Source of the DNA: a virus
IMG/VR virus record: IMGVR_UViG_3300042338_000041
Coordinates: 1-45,916 of that record
Direction: 5' to 3' (one strand)
DNA: 45,916 nt
Every line of letters begins with the position of its first letter. Position 1 is the first letter of the stretch. The translations under genes and the position numbers were made by a program. Shown here piece by piece: positions 16,442-26,018 of this stretch. The notes beneath the pieces were generated by a model that saw only the letters and a program-made list of their open reading frames with translations, ran no database searches and was not told where the DNA came from.

Positions 16442-19400
16442 TTAAGTTAGTCTAGTAATAAGAATTTGTGCATATCTACCAGCTGTTCCTGTGGCTACAC
16501 CAGCATTTCTAAGTTTTGCTATTGTAAAAGACCCAGCAGTTTCAATAAAAGGACCAACAGTGTATGCAGCTGCAGCAATACCAAGATTTTGTAATGTGAC
16601 GGCATCTGTAAGAGAGTGAGCAACAGCACTAGGAATACTCTGTTTTTCTGAATCAAAGTCCCAAGTATGAGATGTACTGCTACCAACACCATAAAAAGCA
16701 CCTGTGGTGACTAAGAATGTTCCAGTTCCAGTTATAACAACACCTGAGTTTCTACAATCAACACCATTAGCTAGTGTAATTTTTAAAAGAGTGGGTGTGT
16801 TAATAGTGAAAGATGAAATATTAACATTTATAGTTTGGCTTTGTGCAGTAATAGCCGCTGTTACTAAAGTGCTAGTTGGTTTTAAAGTATCTACATAACC
16901 CTTAGTGGCTGCATGATTAGCTACAGTAGGTGTAGCAACTCCGCTGATTACACCGTTTACTGTTAGTGTACCATAGATAGCAGAGTTACCATTGGTACTT
17001 CCAGCAGTACCAGTAGTTAAACCACCAGCAGTAATGGTAACACCATTTGTTTCTACAGTAAGACCGTTCTTAATAGTTGTTCCACCAGTACCAGCAATTG
17101 TCAATCTATCTGTGTTATTTGTTTGAATAGCAAAGGTATTAACAGTACTTGTACCAAGGGTTTGAGGAGTAGCGCTGACTGCTCCGTTTGTAGGCATGAA
17201 ACCGCTGATACCAGCGATTGCAGTATCTAGCACACCCTTAGTAATCACTGCATCATTAGCAGTAGTGACTGTTGTGTTTGTAGCATTTGATACTATATAA
17301 GCCTTACCACTGGCAGGGGTGCGAAGAATAATATCTCCTATACTGCTTACACCAGCAGCAGTACCAAGACGCTCAATGGAGGTTGTGGCTAATGCGGCTG
17401 TATTATTAAAGGCAATCTTACCCGCAGCTGCGCTTAGAGCAAGGCTATCACCAAGGGTTACTGCTCCACCTAGTGAGGTGGTGTTGCTACCAGTGACAGC
17501 CAATGAACCAGCAATACTGGTGTTATCATTGATTGTTGTGGTTCCGCCTGTAGAATCTAAAATTAGATTACCAGAAGAAGTATCAATCTGATTTGCAGTA
17601 TTGCTAATACGGATATTACCAAGAGTAGCAGAACCAAACTGAACATCACTAGTAGTACCGATATTTTGTGGTAGCGTTAAAGCAACTGAATCAACTGTTC
17701 TTGTTGCAGTTATTGCGTTTGCTCCAGTACCAGTAACAGCAGTTACCGCTTGACCAGCAGCAAGGGTAGTAGATATTGTAATATTACTTGAACCATCAAA
17801 TGCCGTAGCACTACTTGTTACTGCTCCAGACAAAGTAATATTCTTTGTAGCAGCTAGCTTAGTAGCAGTTGCTGCATTACCAGTAATAGAACTATCTGTA
17901 AAAGCAATATCCTTGGTTGTGCTACCATCAGTGCGTAACTTTAGTGTACCACTTTGATTCCAAACATCGCCAATAACAGGAAAAGTTGGGGCCACGCCTG
18001 AAGGCAAGTTTAGACTTGCAATGCTTGTGGTTGATGCAACTGCGGTTAGCTTTCCACTCATAGACTGAGTACCATCGCGTAGCACGGTTAAACCACGCAG
18101 GTCATTCACTGCCTTAGAGTTAGCTAGTGTTGTAGTAGAAGTACTACTAGTAGAATCACTTCGGGTTACTGAAATTAAACCACTTGTATTTGTCAAGCCA
18201 GCGGTATCATCAATTCTAACACCACCAAGTTGTGTTAAGGATGCTGTAGGTAAAGATAGCGCACCTGTTGTGGTGTTTAAATTCAGACCACTTGTAGCAA
18301 CAGCAGCAACCATTACTTGACCAAGGGTAGAGTTTCCAGCAACTGAAGTAACACTAACAGTACCACTAGCAATAGAAAGACCAGTACCAATTTTAATACC
18401 ACCAAGTTGAGAAGCTGTAGCAGTATTAAGAGTAATATCTCCTGTACCACTATTGATTAGTAAACCACCAGCTGTAGGAACTTGAACTAAACCTAGTGTA
18501 GCAGCACCAGCAATACTTGCTGAGACTGATCTAGATGTTCCAAAGTTTCGGATAAAGACAGAACCAGATGGAGTGGTTGTACTTTCTAAGTAAACAATTA
18601 TTTTTTTAGGGCTTACGCCTGTATCTAAACGGAAGAAACGACCAGCTGCTGCTGGAATCGCTGTGCTTGGAATATAAATACGACCTTGTGAGTCGGTCAC
18701 TATTACCATTTCTGCGGTGGTTGCTGCAAGAGTAGCTAAAGAAAACTCATATGGTAAGTTTCCATTTACTATAGTACCAGCAGTAGGCCAAGCATTTGTA
18801 AAGGTTTGTGGATCTGTGACAGCCTGACCATAAAGAGTAAGGGCTTGTACATATCCGTAGTTTACAGCATCATTAGCGGCTAGCGAACCACCAGAACGCA
18901 TTGTAACATTAATGATTGGGTTGCTATTAGCGTTAATAAGACCGCCAGAAATAGCCAAAGCATTGGCTTCTAAATAACCTCTTGTGACTACATCTTGAGC
19001 ACTTGTTGGGTCTACAACATTACTAATCTTTTTAGTACCAGCACTAAGAACGCCACCTGTTAGGAATACGGAATTAGTAGCTAATCGGTTATCAATAACG
19101 GTGTTAAGACCTGAAGTTAAGGTGTAGTTTGTGTCTACATAATTCTTAGTAACAGCGTCTGTAGAAAGAGTAGGCTCACCTAAAAGTAGAATCTTTTGGT
19201 TATTAAGACTTACAGCTGCTGTAGGCGCAGTCATTTGATCAAGTCTATTTGCTTGGACTGCGGTATTAAAATTGGAAACATTACTAGCTGTAATACTACC
19301 ACCAGATACAGAAGTCACACGACCATAGGTATCGACAGTAATGCTGTTGGGGATGCTAGTAACACCTGCAGTTACTACTCCCGATGGGAGGTTAGCTGAA

Positions 19401-20728
19401 GTAAGAGCACCAGTAATTGCACTAGCATTAACAGCAGGAATATCTGTTGCAGTTAGTGCTCTCTCAGAGGCTGCTGTGATACGACCAGTACTGTCCACAG
19501 TTACCTGTGTTAGCACGGTAGTACTATCACCATAAGTACCTGCAACTCCTCCAATAGTTGGAAGATCTGCGGCAACAAGGTTGCGATGACCAATAGAAGT
19601 AATTCTGCCCTTAGTATCTACAGATGCGTATAGCATGTTATTGGTATTGCTACCAGAGCTAGCACCAAAGGATGTGGTTGAACTCAGGCTGTTTGCTACA
19701 GGAAGAGCATCAGATGGCAGGACATAACCCTGACCAGACGCATTGGAAAGCTTTCCTAAAGAAAGACTGCTATTGGCGATTAGTGCAGCGGCTAGTGTAC
19801 CTGTTGTTAGGTTGCTGGCATTGCTAATCTGGCTAATAGTTGCTGCATCTGTAGCAGACACACCATTGGCTAGATTTGTTAGCTTAAGACCACCAGCAGT
19901 ATAGTCTCCGGTAAATGTAGGAGGAGTGGTAGCAACACCAGTTCTGTGTAGTGTGCCATTAACTATAGCATTGCGTAATGTTAATAAATTTGTAGCAAAT
20001 GTTTGAGCAAAATAACTTAAATTACCATCAGAAATCTGAGTTCCATACTGCGTTAGCGCAGGGGAATTCATATCCTTAATGTAATTATTATTCATCTTAA
20101 AGTCAGCTTGACCGAGGAATGGACCATCTACGGCATTCTCGTCATATTTTAGAATAGCTTCATTACGAAATCGTGCAACAAGTTCCTGTACAATGTACTT
20201 TAACTGATCAAACTGCAGATTTAACTGTGTTGTGGTCAGGCGAGTACCGGGAGCAAAGGTAACAATGCTGTTGATTGATGGGGTTTTACGGCGAATGTAG
20301 ACTTTATCTGCTTCTCTAACAGGAGGACCAGCTGTAGATCCTGCCTGTACAGTGGGAATTAATAAATCCTCTTCGCTTTCTATAATGTAAGTTCTAGAAT
20401 TTGGGTAATATAATCCATTATCTTCGAAGGTAGGTATTGTACTAAGGTCTACAAATGTTAGTACCTTTGTTTGCTCATTGATTGTATACCAGTTTTTTGG
20501 GAAAATAAAAATCTGCCTACGATCAGCAATTGTAAAACCATATCCACCAAATTTAGTATCCGTTCCTGTATCAAAAATACGCTCTACTTCAATTTGATCA
20601 ATAAGAGGAACATTAGGTAAAAAGCTTAGTGTACTTAAATCAAATGTACCTGCAGAAATTGATGGGTTATTATTCCCATCAAAGATCAGGGTTGTTGTAG
20701 CTATATTTAAATTATCATATGTTGTCAT
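16442..20728 (-). CDS. Tail fibre protein, 1428 aa, T7 gp17-like N-terminus
   Basis: A long fibrous protein for host recognition. The first 170 residues fit the tail-attachment domain of T7-like fibres, including the segment FAPGTRLTTTQLNLQFDQLK. The remainder is Ser/Thr/Gly/Asn-rich beta-repeat sequence. Repeated motifs of the DAVTKNYVD type occur several times (for example DAVTKNYVDTNY and NHAATKGYVDTL), as do LGGI/LGGV segments, typical of trimeric beta-fibre shafts. I see no peptidase S74 chaperone at the C-terminus. The start has a GGAG ribosome site, and the gene follows tail tubular protein B directly. At 1428 residues it is over twice the length of T7 gp17 (553). Confidence 0.88.
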   Translation of the reverse strand: MTTYDNLNIATTTLIFDGNNNPSISAGTFDLSTLSFLPNVPLIDQIEVERIFDTGTDTKFGGYGFTIADRRQIFIFPKNWYTINEQTKVLTFVDLSTIPTFEDNGLYYPNSRTYIIESEEDLLIPTVQAGSTAGPPVREADKVYIRRKTPSINSIVTFAPGTRLTTTQLNLQFDQLKYIVQELVARFRNEAILKYDENAVDGPFLGQADFKMNNNYIKDMNSPALTQYGTQISDGNLSYFAQTFATNLLTLRNAIVNGTLHRTGVATTPPTFTGDYTAGGLKLTNLANGVSATDAATISQISNASNLTTGTLAAALIANSSLSLGKLSNASGQGYVLPSDALPVANSLSSTTSFGASSGSNTNNMLYASVDTKGRITSIGHRNLVAADLPTIGGVAGTYGDSTTVLTQVTVDSTGRITAASERALTATDIPAVNASAITGALTSANLPSGVVTAGVTSIPNSITVDTYGRVTSVSGGSITASNVSNFNTAVQANRLDQMTAPTAAVSLNNQKILLLGEPTLSTDAVTKNYVDTNYTLTSGLNTVIDNRLATNSVFLTGGVLSAGTKKISNVVDPTSAQDVVTRGYLEANALAISGGLINANSNPIINVTMRSGGSLAANDAVNYGYVQALTLYGQAVTDPQTFTNAWPTAGTIVNGNLPYEFSLATLAATTAEMVIVTDSQGRIYIPSTAIPAAAGRFFRLDTGVSPKKIIVYLESTTTPSGSVFIRNFGTSRSVSASIAGAATLGLVQVPTAGGLLINSGTGDITLNTATASQLGGIKIGTGLSIASGTVSVTSVAGNSTLGQVMVAAVATSGLNLNTTTGALSLPTASLTQLGGVRIDDTAGLTNTSGLISVTRSDSTSSTSTTTLANSKAVNDLRGLTVLRDGTQSMSGKLTAVASTTSIASLNLPSGVAPTFPVIGDVWNQSGTLKLRTDGSTTKDIAFTDSSITGNAATATKLAATKNITLSGAVTSSATAFDGSSNITISTTLAAGQAVTAVTGTGANAITATRTVDSVALTLPQNIGTTSDVQFGSATLGNIRISNTANQIDTSSGNLILDSTGGTTTINDNTSIAGSLAVTGSNTTSLGGAVTLGDSLALSAAAGKIAFNNTAALATTSIERLGTAAGVSSIGDIILRTPASGKAYIVSNATNTTVTTANDAVITKGVLDTAIAGISGFMPTNGAVSATPQTLGTSTVNTFAIQTNNTDRLTIAGTGGTTIKNGLTVETNGVTITAGGLTTGTAGSTNGNSAIYGTLTVNGVISGVATPTVANHAATKGYVDTLKPTSTLVTAAITAQSQTINVNISSFTINTPTLLKITLANGVDCRNSGVVITGTGTFLVTTGAFYGVGSSTSHTWDFDSEKQSIPSAVAHSLTDAVTLQNLGIAAAAYTVGPFIETAGSFTIAKLRNAGVATGTAGRYAQILITRLT

Positions 20729-20739
20729 ATGTGTCTCCG

Positions 20740-23700
20740 TTAAGTATCAATGGTTGTGTATTTCTGTTTGAACTTGCCCTTGAACTCCATATTTGTAATG
20801 TTTACTGGAGTGGGGTATTCGCTAGAAATAGATATAGTAGTTGAGTCTGAATAACCCATAATCTTTGTGACAAACTCACCCTGTACTTGAAAGATTTCAA
20901 GTGGAAGAGTGTCTTCATAGGCTGTGTATTCAGGTCTAGTTGGAATATAGCTTGTAGTGAAAGCTGTTCTTCCTCTATGAGTAACTTCAATATCATATGG
21001 TCCCGTATAGTAGTGTCTAAAGACAGCACTACGGATATTTAGTACACCATCAATGATGTTGTTATTTTCATCTCTTACAAACAATGTACTAAGCTCTACT
21101 CGCATCTTAAACTTAATACCAATATACACATAGTAATTTGATACTGCATAGTTTGCACCCAAAACCACAATCTCTGTGTATGGATTAGAGCTACCATCTA
21201 CTTTGTTTGTTACAGAAATGGGTTGAATAGAAACATTACTTAGATCTTCTTCAGTAGAATTTCCATTGTTGTACCATCCTTTAAACAGTACAACGAAATA
21301 TTTGGTAGCATCCGTAATATCAGTATGACCGGGAATACGATAAGTAGTTGTTGCTGTGTATGGATCATACTTAGCATTATAGTTGGTTGGTTGATCATCT
21401 GAATTAATGATCTTCATCTTAAACATACGGTCAAGACGAGGAACATAAACATCTTCATTTAACATTAGATTTCTATATAGATAGTAAACATAAGAAGAAC
21501 TATTCGCACTAACTAATCTTTTGCTAACAACATACATATGACTATCATAGCACTGAAGGGTTTCAATAGACTCTTCATCAGCTAACATATATCTATAGAA
21601 AGAGTTTTGAATAACTCTGTCACCACTGAATCTATTAATGTAACCGTAAATATGATTACGATTTTCATCATCAATAAACAACAATGTATCTTGTGCAGGA
21701 GCGGTAGCCGCTGCTCTGTACTGCCGTGGTAGATATCCAGCGGCTTGGCTAGATACTTCAGCAGCTGAGGCATAGCCCATCGTTCCCTTGCCTGTAAATA
21801 AAAATAGACGCTGTGAGTCAAAGAAGTACAAGCGAGATCCGATGAACTGTGGATCTAGAATAGGAGCAGTGCCATAGTATGTAACAGGGGCAACAGCCAC
21901 ATTGGTTGGGGACATCTCTTGACCATTGGCAGACATCAATTGGAATTGGATGTTTGCTTTGGTATTAATAAACATATACTCTTCAAAGGGAGTCATACTT
22001 GTGATCTCACAATAATTATTTGAAGAGACACGAATATCAATAGGATCAGTAATTACAAGATTAGATGGATCATCATAGAATAAGTTTTCGTATTCTCCCA
22101 TCTGAGATGAGAAGATGACATCATCCGCAGCAAACCAAAGTCTATCTTTGAATACTGCAATGCTTGTAATTGGAACATGTCTCAACGACTTTCTATCGAC
22201 AGTCTTAAAGATACTTGGACCGGGATTAGATTTCTTGTCACCGGAAGTTCGTGGAGTCCATTTGATTGGTTCCATCTTCCAATCAGTTACATTAGATGCT
22301 GAGATAGTTACCACTAGCTTCTGAGGCATTCGTCTTGGATCAAGATATGAATGTTCGTCTGGTGTTCTTACCTTCTGTAGATAAGGGCGACCTGTAGTTG
22401 TGATTTCAGTTGAATGTGGGGCTGTGTTTGTTTTATAAATAACTCTAGTTGAATCTGCTGTATTATAATAAAACTTTTGATCAGTTGGATTCCAAGAGAT
22501 AACTCTGTAGAAACCAGAAGTTGAATTTAAATATGGATTAACCATAAAGAAAATCTTACCACGACCCTCAATAATACCATTTAAATCTGTATCAGGATCA
22601 TATAAAGACTTAAGCATTAATCTTGCTTTGTCATCTGTAGTCGCAGTAAGCTTTGAGTTATTAGAGTACCAATCATCTGCCTCAGGTGGTAATTTTACTT
22701 CCGAAAGATCGTCTACCTTTTGACCAAGGTATTGTTGAGTTGACTCATAATAAAAGTAATCATCTACTGAGATATAATCGGCACCGGTAACTGCAATTGA
22801 ATAAGTTGTTGTAGTATCAGGATGAGCACCGGGCCATGAAGCAACAGAAGCTTCTCTTGTACTACCTACATAATCTGTAATAAGAACAGCTGTTGAGCTT
22901 GCTCCAGTACCACTAGTTAGAGTAATATACATACCATTATATGTATCATCTACAGCAACAGCTGTTGTTGCTAATTGGATTTTTGTATTTGATCCAGAGC
23001 GTGCTAAGCCTGTAACTACACCGGGTTTCCACCCAAGAAGAATATCATCAGCTGTTGCTGGCTTTTCATCATCTCCAGTATCATATACTTTCATAACTTT
23101 AGATGCAGTATAGTAAGTAAGCTTACGACCCTCAATATCATCATTTGCTGTGACAACACCATTGAGATCAAATAACTTACCACCAGTAGCACCACTATCC
23201 GAACTAAAACCAGCTCGTACATTCTTATTTAGAATAACAATACTTGATCCTAAAGAAACAGCTTTAAGAGATTCTTTAGCTGTCTTGTTATTAGGGTTGT
23301 GTGTGATGTATGCTCTAGTAACTAAACTTACCTTACCACTTGCAGCGGTCTGTGTGGCTGGGGTTAGATCTTCCCAAGATCCTGTGGGGTATACACGGAA
23401 GATATAGAACAATTTATCATTATCAGCTGTTGCATCAAAGTCAACAACAACTAAAAAGGTATTGTCTTCATTAATGCTATACCAATAGTACCACAGATCA
23501 TGGTCTGGAGGAACAGCGGCTAATGAATATAAATCAAGACGAATTGAGTTTGATCCTATGTCCCATGATGAAGCCGTAGTTACAGTCTTCTGTGGAACAA
23601 TTTCAAAGCCGGGACGCTTCTCAAAATTACGCTCTAGGGAGACTAGAGCATTGTCAATATTCTGTGCTTCATTTGGCTGGCGTCTATTGGGAGACTGTCG

Positions 23701-23778
23701 CCCTACACTATTTAGGGAATAAACAGGTAGATTAGTTGTAACTAAACCAGCCCGTGGTCCTCGTCTTCGTATAGCCAT
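20740..23778 (-). CDS. Tail tubular protein B (T7 gp12-like nozzle)
   Basis: A 1012-residue tail protein, longer than T7 gp12 (794). The N-terminus has the short basic opening and then SLNSVGRQSPNRRQPNEAQN and LERNFEKRPGF, a pattern typical of gp12 homologues, which form the nozzle of the short tail. The ribosome site GGAGGA precedes the ATG, which shares base 23778 with the stop of tail tubular protein A. The large middle is beta-rich. Position between tail tubular protein A and the tail fibre supports the call. Confidence 0.88.
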   Translation of the reverse strand: MAIRRRGPRAGLVTTNLPVYSLNSVGRQSPNRRQPNEAQNIDNALVSLERNFEKRPGFEIVPQKTVTTASSWDIGSNSIRLDLYSLAAVPPDHDLWYYWYSINEDNTFLVVVDFDATADNDKLFYIFRVYPTGSWEDLTPATQTAASGKVSLVTRAYITHNPNNKTAKESLKAVSLGSSIVILNKNVRAGFSSDSGATGGKLFDLNGVVTANDDIEGRKLTYYTASKVMKVYDTGDDEKPATADDILLGWKPGVVTGLARSGSNTKIQLATTAVAVDDTYNGMYITLTSGTGASSTAVLITDYVGSTREASVASWPGAHPDTTTTYSIAVTGADYISVDDYFYYESTQQYLGQKVDDLSEVKLPPEADDWYSNNSKLTATTDDKARLMLKSLYDPDTDLNGIIEGRGKIFFMVNPYLNSTSGFYRVISWNPTDQKFYYNTADSTRVIYKTNTAPHSTEITTTGRPYLQKVRTPDEHSYLDPRRMPQKLVVTISASNVTDWKMEPIKWTPRTSGDKKSNPGPSIFKTVDRKSLRHVPITSIAVFKDRLWFAADDVIFSSQMGEYENLFYDDPSNLVITDPIDIRVSSNNYCEITSMTPFEEYMFINTKANIQFQLMSANGQEMSPTNVAVAPVTYYGTAPILDPQFIGSRLYFFDSQRLFLFTGKGTMGYASAAEVSSQAAGYLPRQYRAAATAPAQDTLLFIDDENRNHIYGYINRFSGDRVIQNSFYRYMLADEESIETLQCYDSHMYVVSKRLVSANSSSYVYYLYRNLMLNEDVYVPRLDRMFKMKIINSDDQPTNYNAKYDPYTATTTYRIPGHTDITDATKYFVVLFKGWYNNGNSTEEDLSNVSIQPISVTNKVDGSSNPYTEIVVLGANYAVSNYYVYIGIKFKMRVELSTLFVRDENNNIIDGVLNIRSAVFRHYYTGPYDIEVTHRGRTAFTTSYIPTRPEYTAYEDTLPLEIFQVQGEFVTKIMGYSDSTTISISSEYPTPVNITNMEFKGKFKQKYTTIDT

Positions 23779-24458
23779 TAAATTCCTCCGGTACGCCAGT
23801 ACCTAAATCTGTTTGGATCACTAAAGTAACGAGAGCGCATTGCTGCATCTCTAAGAATACTTGAGGATGAAAAGATGTTTTTCTTCTTGTCATTCACATC
23901 TGAGGCTTTGCCTTTGATACTATGGAGTTGTTCCTGATATCCTAGGAAAGCATCAGTTGCTTCGTCACCTTGGGTAATACTCTGGTAATGACGCATAGCT
24001 GTAGCAAGGATAGCTCGCTGTGCTGCAGTTTCCAGATTCTCCCAAGGAAGTTTCATTGTATATTCAATATAGTAAGGACCAGACTCATACTTCCAGATAT
24101 CTGTATTATCTGTAATATTCCACAGTCTAGCAGGAGAAGAATTAAATAATCCTCTTGCTTTAATGATAGTCATACCATCTGCAGCAAAATGATTTGAGAC
24201 TAGCTCAAGCGCTAGAATACCTTCTTCATCACTATCTGGTGTAGGAAATACAATTGTACCATTAGCGGTCAATTCATATTTCTTAATAAATTTATTTGAA
24301 GCAAGACCTCTTAACTGATAGTCAAGACTAGTCTGCTCTAGAATTGTGTCGGCAATACCAGTATCAATACCCGACTCACCTTCTAGGTCGGCTACAAGGT
24401 TTTCACCTGAAGCCAACAGCATTTGGTTAATTGCTTGTAACTTAGTAATTAAGCCCAT
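23778..24458 (-). CDS. Tail tubular protein A (T7 gp11-like gatekeeper)
   Basis: The 226-residue product (T7 gp11 is 196) opens with LQAINQMLLASGE, the typical N-terminal helix of gp11-like proteins, and has the SLDYQLRGLASNKF region found in this family. The protein forms the ring joining portal to nozzle and adaptor for fibres. Its start has a full TAAGGAGG ribosome site. The gene lies just after the capsid terminator and is coupled to tail tubular protein B. Confidence 0.9.
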   Translation of the reverse strand: MGLITKLQAINQMLLASGENLVADLEGESGIDTGIADTILEQTSLDYQLRGLASNKFIKKYELTANGTIVFPTPDSDEEGILALELVSNHFAADGMTIIKARGLFNSSPARLWNITDNTDIWKYESGPYYIEYTMKLPWENLETAAQRAILATAMRHYQSITQGDEATDAFLGYQEQLHSIKGKASDVNDKKKNIFSSSSILRDAAMRSRYFSDPNRFRYWRTGGI

Positions 24459-24471
24459 ATAGCCTCCTTAG

Positions 24472-24508
24472 AAAAAAAACCACCCGGCTCCCACTTAAGG
24501 GAGCCGGG
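24472..24508 (-). terminator. Strong rho-independent terminator after the capsid gene
   Basis: A perfect ten-base-pair stem (CCCGGCTCCC / GGGAGCCGGG) with a six-base loop is followed on the minus strand by eight T residues (plus-strand A run at 24472-24479). It lies about 75 bases after the capsid stop codon and just before tail tubular protein A. This is the position of the main T7 terminator (after gene 10), where it limits downstream transcription relative to capsid. Confidence 0.9.
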
Positions 24509-24518
24509 GGTAGATAAT

Positions 24519-24529
24519 GATCACCTCCT
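24519..24529 (-). other. Orphan extended Shine-Dalgarno sequence
   Basis: The minus strand reads AGGAGGTGATC, an 11-base exact complement of the 3' end of bacterial 16S rRNA. It lies between the capsid stop and the terminator, and no ATG follows at usable distance. An internal GTG would give only a nine-codon peptide ending in the terminator stem. What is seen is the match; any function is open. Confidence 0.5.
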
Positions 24530-24583
24530 CTTCAAGCTAGGTTAGTAAACAAACTAAACCCCTTTCAGAAGTGGATAAGATCA

Positions 24584-25840
24584 TTAGGCAGTTACAGCGT
24601 ACTCTGCACCGAAGCCAGAAGTACCAAAGATAGCAGCTAGCAAAGCGCGAGTATTAATCTCGGCAGACTCATTAGCAGCAGCAACGCTGGTAGTACCAAC
24701 GAGAAGCTGGCAAAGTTCTGGACGGAGGATACCAGTACCCTTTAGCATACTTGCTACGGTAAACTGGGTGTTGCGACGAACATCCTGTACAGTATCAACC
24801 TTCATTCCCTGTAAGGATAGACCAGCAATTGCTTCTGGCTGGAAGATCATACCGAAGATGTTTACAGTGTTGCAAACTAGGTTGTACTTAGCCATACCAA
24901 TTGAAGCACCAGTAAGGTCAACACGAGGAATGTGGTTGGTCTTGATGATCTTGACGCCCATGTAATCAAGGGTATCAGAGAGCTGATTCATACCAACGCT
25001 GATTGGCGCACCAGCACCGTACTCATCATTACCAGTGAAGAGTGGATTATTTCCATAGTTATTAGTAGCGGCAACTACGTTAGATGTACCAACAACACCA
25101 GCACTTGTAACAGCAGTAAATGCTGAACGAGGAATACCAAGCGCACGAATGACTTGGAAAACCTTTGGAGTTACAGCGCAATAAACATTCTGAACAGGGA
25201 AATCATTCTCTTGCATAAATACAAGATAGTTTTCGATTGCCTGTAGAATGTTAAGTGCAGCTGTTTCAGTGCAGCCACTAACAGCAACACCAATAGCTGA
25301 AGTAGTAGTATCAACAACTACTGGAGCGGGGAAGTTTGCTGCTGTAAAATTACGGGGATCTGAAGCAAGTGGAGCCACTACGCTAGCAGCAATGAGAGTA
25401 GAAACAATCTGACGGTCACGGGTGTTAGCGAGCTGTACACCAGTCTGACGAGCTAGTTCTGAGCGGTAATCCCACTGACTAATAAGCATGTCGATGTTAT
25501 CTGTCTCAAAGTGAGCAGCCATTGGACGAGCATCAAGGTTTACCTTGAAGGTGGTTGAAGTTGAAGCACCACCACCAAGCTCAATACCAGCATTCCAAGA
25601 TGGGTTTAAAGTGACAGTACCAGTAACTGGGAACTCATAAGAGTAGCCGCCAGTAAGACTCTTGGTTGTGATTAGATTTTCAAATACATTGTACTGATCG
25701 TAAGTATTGATTACTTCACCAGACCAGAGTGGTAGCCAAAGCTTGTTAGCTCCTGCTGCTCCACCTGCTGTAGCTGCACTTATTGATGTACGCTGTAGTG
25801 CAAAATCGCTTGCTCCAATATTATCGCCTGAAATTGGCAT
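24584..25840 (-). CDS. Major capsid protein (T7 gp10-like)
   Basis: A 418-residue protein that forms the icosahedral shell, somewhat longer than T7 gp10A. It has no signal peptide or membrane segment and is rich in Ala, Thr, Val and Asn. Segments such as NVYCAVTPKVFQVIRALG and the C-terminal LRPELCQLLVG are in keeping with HK97-fold podovirus capsids. The gene sits directly after the scaffold gene and before a strong terminator, as in T7. The ATG has an AAGGA ribosome site. Its leader (25841-26016) is unusually long for this compact genome. Confidence 0.92.
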   Translation of the reverse strand: MPISGDNIGASDFALQRTSISAATAGGAAGANKLWLPLWSGEVINTYDQYNVFENLITTKSLTGGYSYEFPVTGTVTLNPSWNAGIELGGGASTSTTFKVNLDARPMAAHFETDNIDMLISQWDYRSELARQTGVQLANTRDRQIVSTLIAASVVAPLASDPRNFTAANFPAPVVVDTTTSAIGVAVSGCTETAALNILQAIENYLVFMQENDFPVQNVYCAVTPKVFQVIRALGIPRSAFTAVTSAGVVGTSNVVAATNNYGNNPLFTGNDEYGAGAPISVGMNQLSDTLDYMGVKIIKTNHIPRVDLTGASIGMAKYNLVCNTVNIFGMIFQPEAIAGLSLQGMKVDTVQDVRRNTQFTVASMLKGTGILRPELCQLLVGTTSVAAANESAEINTRALLAAIFGTSGFGAEYAVTA

Positions 25841-25852
25841 AGTATTAATTCC

Positions 25853-25957
25853 TTATATAAGTAGACTAAAAAGTTGAGACAATAAAATAAACTCAATCGT
25901 TCGATTATTCCTAAAGGAGTCTACTTGTTTGAGTGAGTCCAGCCAAGGGTCATCCAT
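25853..25957 (-). CDS. Possible 34-aa ORF between scaffold and capsid
   Basis: An ATG at 25957 opens 34 codons, starting MDDPWLDSLKQ and ending in a hydrophobic stretch just before the capsid ribosome site. A GAGG lies upstream but only two bases from the ATG, too close to be ideal. The ORF overlaps inverted repeats in the capsid leader, so the bases may be conserved for RNA structure instead. Weak candidate. Confidence 0.25.
   Translation of the reverse strand: MDDPWLDSLKQVDSFRNNRTIEFILLSQLFSLLI
25861..25924 (-). promoter_or_regulatory. Structured leader of the capsid mRNA
   Basis: GTAGACT and AGTCTAC at the two ends can close a seven-base-pair stem. Inside it lie three short inverted repeats: TCCT/AGGA, AATCG/CGATT and TTGAG/CTCAA (the last two share a base or two). 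Together they could fold into a multibranched structure just upstream of the capsid ribosome site. It may stabilise or process the capsid transcript; this is inferred from pairing only. Confidence 0.4.
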
Positions 25958-25995
25958 TACCTCTCGGGGGATTTACCCATAGGCTGTTCTCAGTC

Positions 25996-26018
25996 AATCC
26001 GTTGTCTCGGAACGGATT
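25996..26018 (-). other. Hairpin at the end of the scaffold gene
   Basis: A perfect eight-base-pair stem (AATCCGTT / AACGGATT) with a seven-base loop overlaps the scaffold stop codon. No T-run follows, so it is unlikely to be an intrinsic terminator. It may protect the upstream mRNA 3' end or be a processing site. Confidence 0.45.

Noticed and set aside
25850-25890. Possible sigma-70 promoter (TTGTCT, 17 bases, TATATA) before the capsid gene
   Set aside because: Matches are only 4 of 6 in each box, and the transcript would start inside the capsid ribosome site.
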